Below, piece after piece: positions 59,662-64,000 of a DNA stretch of 64,000 bases. The position numbers were made by a program, and so were the translations under genes. The stretch is from Actinomadura madurae. GTDB lineage: Bacteria > Actinomycetota > Actinomycetes > Streptosporangiales > Streptosporangiaceae. The notes under the pieces are model-generated. The model was not told where the DNA came from. It ran no database searches and was given only the letters and a program-made list of their open reading frames with translations. Where the stretch lies: the NCBI RefSeq assembly GCF_900115095.1, contig NZ_FOVH01000006.1:1-64000 (forward strand), in the 5' to 3' direction. The first letter of the stretch is position 1, and every line of letters begins with the position of its first letter.

Positions 59662-60717
59662 ATGGGAAAGCGAAGACGGCGGGCGCTGGCGGCGGGGGCG
59701 GTGCTCGGCCCCGCGATGGTGGCGGGCGCGCTGCTCACCGCCCCGCCGGCGTCGGCGCACGGCGCGATGATGGTGCCCGGCAGCCGCACGTACCTGTGCT
59801 GGAAGGACGGCCTCAGCCCGACAGGGCAGATCACCCCGCACAACCCGGCCTGCGCGGCGGCGGTCGCGCAGAGCGGCTCCAGCTCGCTCTACAACTGGTT
59901 CGCCGTGCTGCGCTCGGACGGCGCGGGCCGCACCCGCGGCTTCATCCCCGACGGGGAACTGTGCAGCGGCGGCGCCGTCGTCTACGACTTCAGCGGCTAC
60001 GACCTGGCCCGCGACGACTGGCCGGTCACCCACCTGACGTCGGGCGCCGGCATCGAGTTCCGGTACAACAAGTGGGCCGCCCACCCGGGGACGTTCCGCA
60101 CCTACATCACCAAGGACACCTGGAGCCCGACGCGCCCGCTCGGCTGGGACGACCTGGAGGACCAGCCGTTCTACAGCGCCACCGACCCGCCGAGCGTCGG
60201 CTCGCCGGGCAACGAGGACGCCTACTACCACTGGAACGCGACGCTGCCGTCCGGCAAGTCGGGCCGCCACATCATCTACACCGTGTGGGAGCGCTCGGAC
60301 AGCGACGAGACGTTCTACGGCTGCTCCGACGTGGTCTTCGACGGCGGGAACGGCGAGGTCACCGGCGTCGGCGAGGACGGCGGCGGACCGACGGACCCGC
60401 CGGGCGAGCCGGGCATGGTCTGCACCGCCGCGTACCGCTCCACCGGCAGCTGGGGCGGCGGCTACCAGGGCGAGATCACCGTCACCAACACCGGCACCCT
60501 CCCGCTCAACGGCTGGATGGCCCACTTCACCTTCGCCAACGGCGAGACGGTCGACAGCCTGTGGAACGGCACCTACACGCAGTCCGGGCCGGACGTCACG
60601 GTCACGAACGCGAACTGGAACGGCTCGCTGGCCGTCGGCGCCTCGACCACCTTCGGTTTCACCGCCAAGACAGCGGATGCGGCGACCGCCCTCGAACCGC
60701 ACTGCATGACCTCCTGA
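59662..60717 (+). CDS. AA10 lytic polysaccharide monooxygenase with CBM2
   Basis: A 351-aa secreted enzyme. The signal ends PPASA, so the mature protein starts with His33 (HGAMMVPGSRTYLCW), the histidine-brace residue for copper; the second His is in NKWAAHPGTFRTY. ETFYGCSDVVF supplies the axial Phe region. A Gly/Pro linker (about 235-250) leads to a CBM2 cellulose-binding domain (about 253-349: CTAAYRSTGSWGGGYQGEIT, SLWNGTYTQSG, the final Cys HCMTS). It oxidises crystalline cellulose (or chitin) to open chains for the GH6 enzyme nearby. ATG 59662 has GGGAGGAA upstream. Confidence 0.95.
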   Translation: MGKRRRRALAAGAVLGPAMVAGALLTAPPASAHGAMMVPGSRTYLCWKDGLSPTGQITPHNPACAAAVAQSGSSSLYNWFAVLRSDGAGRTRGFIPDGELCSGGAVVYDFSGYDLARDDWPVTHLTSGAGIEFRYNKWAAHPGTFRTYITKDTWSPTRPLGWDDLEDQPFYSATDPPSVGSPGNEDAYYHWNATLPSGKSGRHIIYTVWERSDSDETFYGCSDVVFDGGNGEVTGVGEDGGGPTDPPGEPGMVCTAAYRSTGSWGGGYQGEITVTNTGTLPLNGWMAHFTFANGETVDSLWNGTYTQSGPDVTVTNANWNGSLAVGASTTFGFTAKTADAATALEPHCMTS

Positions 60718-60738
60718 GAAGGCCTCCGGCACACGACA

Positions 60739-60774
60739 CGGCCCGCGGCGTCCGGCAGGGGACGCCGCGGGCCG
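60739..60774. terminator. Terminator after the LPMO gene
   Basis: Perfect 15-bp stem (60739-60753 with 60760-60774) and a 6-nt loop, followed by CTCCCTTTCCC. It sits 22 bp after the LPMO stop. Confidence 0.85.
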
Positions 60775-60809
60775 CTCCCTTTCCCGAACCCCGCCCACGG
60801 ACATGGAGA

Positions 60810-60839
60810 GGCCCCGTGACCGGAGCGTGTCACGGGGCC
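60810..60839. terminator. Second terminator, facing the GH6 gene
   Basis: Perfect 11-bp stem (GGCCCCGTGAC with GTCACGGGGCC) and an 8-nt loop, 20 bp beyond the GH6 stop. Two strong hairpins 36 bp apart separate the convergent LPMO and GH6 genes. Confidence 0.8.
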
Positions 60840-60858
60840 GTTTCCTCCTTGGCGGCGA

Positions 60859-62580
60859 TTACTGGACGGGCGGGTCGGCGTTCCTGAGCAGCTCCTGGAA
60901 CTGGGCGGAGAACCAGTGCCCGGACAGCGGCGCGTCCGGCAGCGCCCCGCTCATGTTGTTGTTGTTACGCGGGTTGCCCTCGTACGTCGGGTCGCACATC
61001 CGGTCGAAGCCCTTGCCCTCGTCGTTCGGGATCTCCTCGCTGGCCCCGTCCGACTCGCCCGGGGGCTTCATCCACACGTAGGCGTCGATACCGGATGCGG
61101 GGGCCGCCTTCGGCCGCTCGCCGAGGCCCGCTCCCGCCTGGTTGCACCAGTTGCCGAGGTGGATGCGCCGGTCGGTCCGGCCGCCGTCCACGTAGGCGTT
61201 CACGTCCGTCGTCGGGCCGGGGCCGGACGGGCGCTCGGACCCGCCCCAGCCGTTGCGGCTGGTGTCGATGAGCATGCCGATTCCGGAGTCGAACCCTTGG
61301 CCGACGAGTTCCTGGCGGAACGCCTGCGCGTAGGACAGCTCGTCCACGTACCTGTTCCAGTCCACCCACGTGGACTGGCGGACGGACGTGCCGTTCACGG
61401 TGTCGTTGATGGTGAAGTAGGGCTCGGTCAGCGCACCGTAGTTCGCGGTGTTGGTGATGAACCCGGCGACGTTGCCCTTCGAGCCGGACATCTCCGCCAC
61501 CTCGGCGAGCAGCTGCGCGGTCGGGCTGAAGTTGTCGTCCCATCCGATCCAGCCGTGATGGCCGATGTCGATGTAGTTGTAGACGTTGGACAGGGCGCCG
61601 AGCTCTTGCAGCGCGTAGGCGATGCCCTTCTGGTAGTTGCCGTTCTCCTTCATGACGTTGCAGTTCTCGGTGGCGGTCGGCCGGTCGCCCGCGTTGGTGA
61701 TCAGGTTGGGCAGCGAGTCGATCTCCACCACCGCGGCGATCCGCAGGCCGGCGTACTTCGCGTCGCCGAGGATCTCCGCGATCGGGTCGATGAACTGCGT
61801 CTTGTACTTGTCGAGCTCGGTCGGGCCCAGCTCGCCGTTGGAGGCGAGCGCCGAGCAGTCGCGGCCGGGCAGATCGTAGACGACGAGGTTGACCAGCCCC
61901 GCGCCCTGCTCCAGAGCCTCGTCCAGGTGGTCGCGCAGGCCCATCCCGCCGTTGACGCCCTCGATCGCGGCGATCCGGTCCAGCCACACACCGGTCGGCT
62001 GGTTCGCGATGGCGTCTCCGCCCGGCTCGGCCACCGCCTTGGCCGACCACTCGGGGTTCACGTACGCCTTCACCCCGGCGTACGGGTTGTCGGCGCGGTC
62101 ACCGGACGGCGGGTCCGTGGGCGGATCGGTCGGCCCGCCCGTCGACCCGTCGCACACGGTCCCGTTGAGCTTGATCTGAGTGGGAGCCGCGTTCGTGCCG
62201 GAGTAGGTGCCCTGGAAGCCGGGGTTGACCGAGGCGTTCGTGGCCAGCGTCGTGGCCCAGCTCGGATTCGTCACGGTGACGTGCTGTCCGGACTGGCCGA
62301 AGGTGCCGTTCCAGCCCGAGGTCACCTGCTGGTTCCCGGCGAAGTCCCACTCCAGCGTCCAGCCGCCGCTGATCGCGTCGCCGAGGTTGGTGACCGTCAC
62401 GGAGGCGGTGAAGCCGGTGCCCCAGTCGTCGGTGGTGTACTCGACCTCGCAGCCGGCGGCCGCGCTGGCCTGGGCCTGGGCCAGCGCGACCGTGCCTGAG
62501 GCGAGCAGGAGCGCCGCCGAGGCGGCGGCCAGGCCGCGGCGGCGGGCGCCGGGTCTCCTGCGCGGGAGGGGGTGTCTCAT
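60859..62580 (-). CDS. GH6 cellobiohydrolase/endoglucanase with N-terminal CBM2
   Basis: A 573-aa secreted cellulase. A signal peptide (about 1-41, ending ASAAAG) precedes a CBM2 (about 43-145: CEVEYTTDDWGTGFTASVTV, SGWNGTFGQSGQHVTV), a Pro/Thr linker, and the GH6 domain (about 165-573). GH6 marks are VVYDLPGRDCSALASNGELG with the general acid region Asp, VVEIDSLPNLITN, SRNGWGGSERP and the final GHWFSAQFQELLRNA. It cleaves cellulose from the non-reducing end or internally. ATG 62580 has GGAGG 7 nt upstream and overlaps the stop of the GH5 remnant, so it is read from the CebR-box promoter region. Confidence 0.95.
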   Translation of the reverse strand: MRHPLPRRRPGARRRGLAAASAALLLASGTVALAQAQASAAAGCEVEYTTDDWGTGFTASVTVTNLGDAISGGWTLEWDFAGNQQVTSGWNGTFGQSGQHVTVTNPSWATTLATNASVNPGFQGTYSGTNAAPTQIKLNGTVCDGSTGGPTDPPTDPPSGDRADNPYAGVKAYVNPEWSAKAVAEPGGDAIANQPTGVWLDRIAAIEGVNGGMGLRDHLDEALEQGAGLVNLVVYDLPGRDCSALASNGELGPTELDKYKTQFIDPIAEILGDAKYAGLRIAAVVEIDSLPNLITNAGDRPTATENCNVMKENGNYQKGIAYALQELGALSNVYNYIDIGHHGWIGWDDNFSPTAQLLAEVAEMSGSKGNVAGFITNTANYGALTEPYFTINDTVNGTSVRQSTWVDWNRYVDELSYAQAFRQELVGQGFDSGIGMLIDTSRNGWGGSERPSGPGPTTDVNAYVDGGRTDRRIHLGNWCNQAGAGLGERPKAAPASGIDAYVWMKPPGESDGASEEIPNDEGKGFDRMCDPTYEGNPRNNNNMSGALPDAPLSGHWFSAQFQELLRNADPPVQ

Positions 62581-63254
62581 CCGGATTCCTCCATCTGGTT
62601 GGGGTGGGCTGCTTCCGGAAGGTCAGGGGAGGGCCTGCAGGTGGTTGCGGTGGCGACCTGCCGCCAGAACTCCGGCGCGTGCTCGGCGTCCGGCATGGGC
62701 TTCTGGCAGTCGGCGTCCGCCGTCTCGCAATGGCTGTCGTAGCCGGTCCACGTCCCGTGGCTCCAGTGCAGTTCGAGGATGGGCGTGATGCCGTTCTCCT
62801 CGAGCAGCGCGACGTAATTCTTGACGGCATTCCGGTAAGCGGTGCCCCGGTAAGCCGGGTCGACGTTGTCCAAGCCCAGCCAGCAGTCGGAGTTGAGCGG
62901 CACCCGGACGGCGTTGACGTTCCAGCTCTTTATGGCGGCGACCGATGGCGCGTCCATCGGCCCGTCCCATATTCCGCTGCCCTGGACGCAGGCGAATTCG
63001 CCGCCGGACCGGTTCACGCCGAGGAGCCGCACCGTGTTCCCGCCGGAGTCGACGAACCTGTTGCCCGACACCGGCAGCTCGGGCGCCGGGCCGTCGGGCG
63101 GGGGAGTGGTCGGCGGGTCGGTCGGGTCGGCGCCTGTGTCGCATTCCGTTCCGTTGAGGGTGAAGGCGGCAGGGGGCGCGTTGGTGCCGCTGTAGGCGAA
63201 CCGCGCGCCGGTCAGCGCGGCCACCGCGGCGGTGCGCGGGGAAAGCGATCTCAT
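62577..63254 (-). pseudogene. CBM2-GH5 cellulase remnant (two deletions)
   Basis: The 225-codon frame starts like a signal peptide (RSLSPRTAAVAALTGA) but jumps into the last strand of a CBM2 (RFAYSGTNAPPAAFTLNGTE). A Thr/Pro linker follows, then the first third of a GH5 domain (VSGNRFVDSGGNTVRLLGVN, SWNVNAVRVPLNSDCWLG, NGITPILELHWSHG). At about codon 202 (FWRQVATA) it ends in an unrelated tail. Both catalytic Glu of GH5 are beyond the break, so it cannot hydrolyse. Since the frame stays open and ends by overlapping GH6, it may still serve as an upstream translated leader. Confidence 0.8.
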
Positions 63255-63287
63255 GTGATCTCCGCTTTCACATCGTGTCCGTTCATT

Positions 63288-63301
63288 TGGGAGCGCTCCC
63301 A
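63288..63301. promoter_or_regulatory. CebR box 1
   Basis: TGGGAGCGCTCCCA, the exact 14-bp palindrome bound by CebR/CelR-type cellobiose-responsive repressors in Streptomyces and Thermobifida. It lies 34 bp before the GH5-remnant ATG and so controls the GH5-GH6 transcript. Confidence 0.93.
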
Positions 63302-63469
63302 CTCCTGGACTGCGGCGAACGTAGAACGCTTCGGACGCGGCATGGAAGCCTTGTTCCATTCCTTTCACGATGTTTCACGCCGCCTCGCGCGCGCGGTGAG
63401 GGACGGGAGTCGCCGGGCGAATTCGATCGCGTCGCGACCCTTGACACGATCGGCGTCCGAACGGATTCT

Positions 63470-63483
63470 TGGGAGCGCTCCCA
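63470..63483. promoter_or_regulatory. CebR box 2
   Basis: A second perfect TGGGAGCGCTCCCA, 182 bp from the first and 64 bp before the LacI-type gene, giving autoregulation. Apart from the two boxes, the 292-bp gap holds no gene that I can see. Confidence 0.92.
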
Positions 63484-63546
63484 CTACTCCCGACCCGGTC
63501 CCGCCCCCGCGAATGGCCGGGAACCCCCGAAGGGAGTGCCGAAAGC

Positions 63547-64000
63547 GTGACCATCACCCACCCCCCGCACGACCCCGCCCTCCCGGACCGGCCGCCGACC
63601 CTCGCGCACGTCGCGCAGCTCGCCGGCGTGTCCCCCGCCACCGCGTCCCGCGTCCTGAACGGCTCCGCCCGCGTCAGCAAGGCCGCCCGCCTCCAGGTCG
63701 AGGAGGCCGTCGAGCGGCTCGGTTACGTCCGCCGCCGGACCGGCTCCCCCGACCGCGAGTCCTCCGGCACGATCGCCGCCGTCGTCTGCGAGGACGGCTG
63801 CCGCGTCCTCGGCGACGCGTTCTTCGCGCGCCTGCTGTGGGGCGTGCGGCGGGAGCTGGACGGCCGCGCGCCGCTAGTCGTGCTCATGGCCGGCCGGGCG
63901 GAGGAGTGGCGGGCGACCACCGGCTACCTGCGCGGCGGCCGCGCCGCGGGCGTGCTGCTCGTCGGCGCCCGCCGCGACCAGGTCGCCCCGCTCGTCCAGG
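63547..64000 (+). CDS. CebR/CelR-type LacI repressor (partial, cut by window end)
   Basis: The first 151 codons of a LacI-family regulator. Helix-turn-helix and hinge are PTLAHVAQLAGVSPATASRV followed by LNGSARVSKAARLQVEEAVE and RLGYVRRR. The effector domain begins GTIAAVVCEDGCRVLGDAFF. It faces the GH5-GH6 unit across two CebR boxes, so it is most likely the cellobiose-responsive repressor of the cellulase genes. GTG 63547 has GGGAG 10-12 nt before it. The C-terminal half lies beyond position 64000. Confidence 0.9.
   Translation, partial: MTITHPPHDPALPDRPPTLAHVAQLAGVSPATASRVLNGSARVSKAARLQVEEAVERLGYVRRRTGSPDRESSGTIAAVVCEDGCRVLGDAFFARLLWGVRRELDGRAPLVVLMAGRAEEWRATTGYLRGGRAAGVLLVGARRDQVAPLVQ

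Noticed and set aside
1..64000. tRNA genes
   Set aside because: No segment with a TTCRANYC T-loop in a cloverleaf context was found by reading, including the rRNA spacer.

Overview
The window is chromosomal DNA of a high-GC actinobacterium. Evidence: about 70% GC or more, GTG starts and GGAGG ribosome sites, ATGA/GTGA stop-start overlaps, a CebR box, ROK and LacI sugar regulators, an actinobacterial 5S rRNA, and a 23S-5S spacer of Streptomyces-like sequence. The 23S 3' end and gene content suggest the Streptosporangiales/Thermomonosporaceae (an Actinomadura-like organism); that placement is inference. No tRNA gene, CRISPR array, prophage or replication origin was seen.

Region by region. 1-330: tail of an rRNA operon (last bases of 23S, spacer, complete 5S, terminator). 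0.3-5.7 kb: two TetR regulators, a decayed IS200/IS605-type element, a desaturase coupled to a frameshifted carotenoid-type FAD oxidase, a DinB remnant, a YCII protein and a methyltransferase. 5.8-12.5 kb: a tightly coupled operon of AtuA, acyl-CoA carboxylase beta and alpha subunits, and an acyl-CoA dehydrogenase, for catabolism of a branched or terpenoid acyl-CoA. 12.5-20 kb: an RDD membrane protein, a three-gene unit (HEGRH membrane protein, an enolase-superfamily protein without its catalytic lysines, a P-loop kinase-like protein), an LCP cell-wall ligase with a truncated paralogue, and GuaB1. 20-33 kb: a double-domain Lrp regulator, Na+/H+ antiporter, LysR, an MFS exporter coupled to a UBP zinc finger, GDP-mannose dehydratase, a FolP2-like protein, a CGNR regulator, and an aminotransferase/LysR pair. 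33-37 kb: two tandem L,D-transpeptidases and a glycosyltransferase.

37.2-43.3 kb: a two-component system (its response regulator carries a frameshift) divergent from a lipoprotein-adaptor-ATPase-permease ABC export operon, with a symmetric four-half-site operator between them. 43.3-47.2 kb: xylBA divergent from a ROK xylose repressor. 47.2-55.5 kb: LacI regulator, GH3 and GH43 enzymes divergent from a sugar ABC importer. Together these two blocks take up, hydrolyse and catabolise xylo-oligosaccharides to xylulose 5-phosphate. 55.5-59.6 kb: a second AtuA module, here split into two genes, with a CitMHS transporter and a divergent LysR. 59.6-64 kb: a cellulose block with an AA10 lytic polysaccharide monooxygenase, a GH6 cellulase, a gutted CBM2-GH5 cellulase and a CebR-type LacI gene cut by the window end, under two perfect CebR boxes.

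Six loci are broken or truncated (IS remnant, FAD oxidase, DinB remnant, LCP fragment, response regulator, GH5). Two of them carry a single extra base in a G/C run and could be sequence errors. The most unusual items are the catalytically stripped enolase-superfamily protein and its operon, the parallel fused/split AtuA modules, and the TnpA/TnpB remnant that keeps an intact right-end hairpin.
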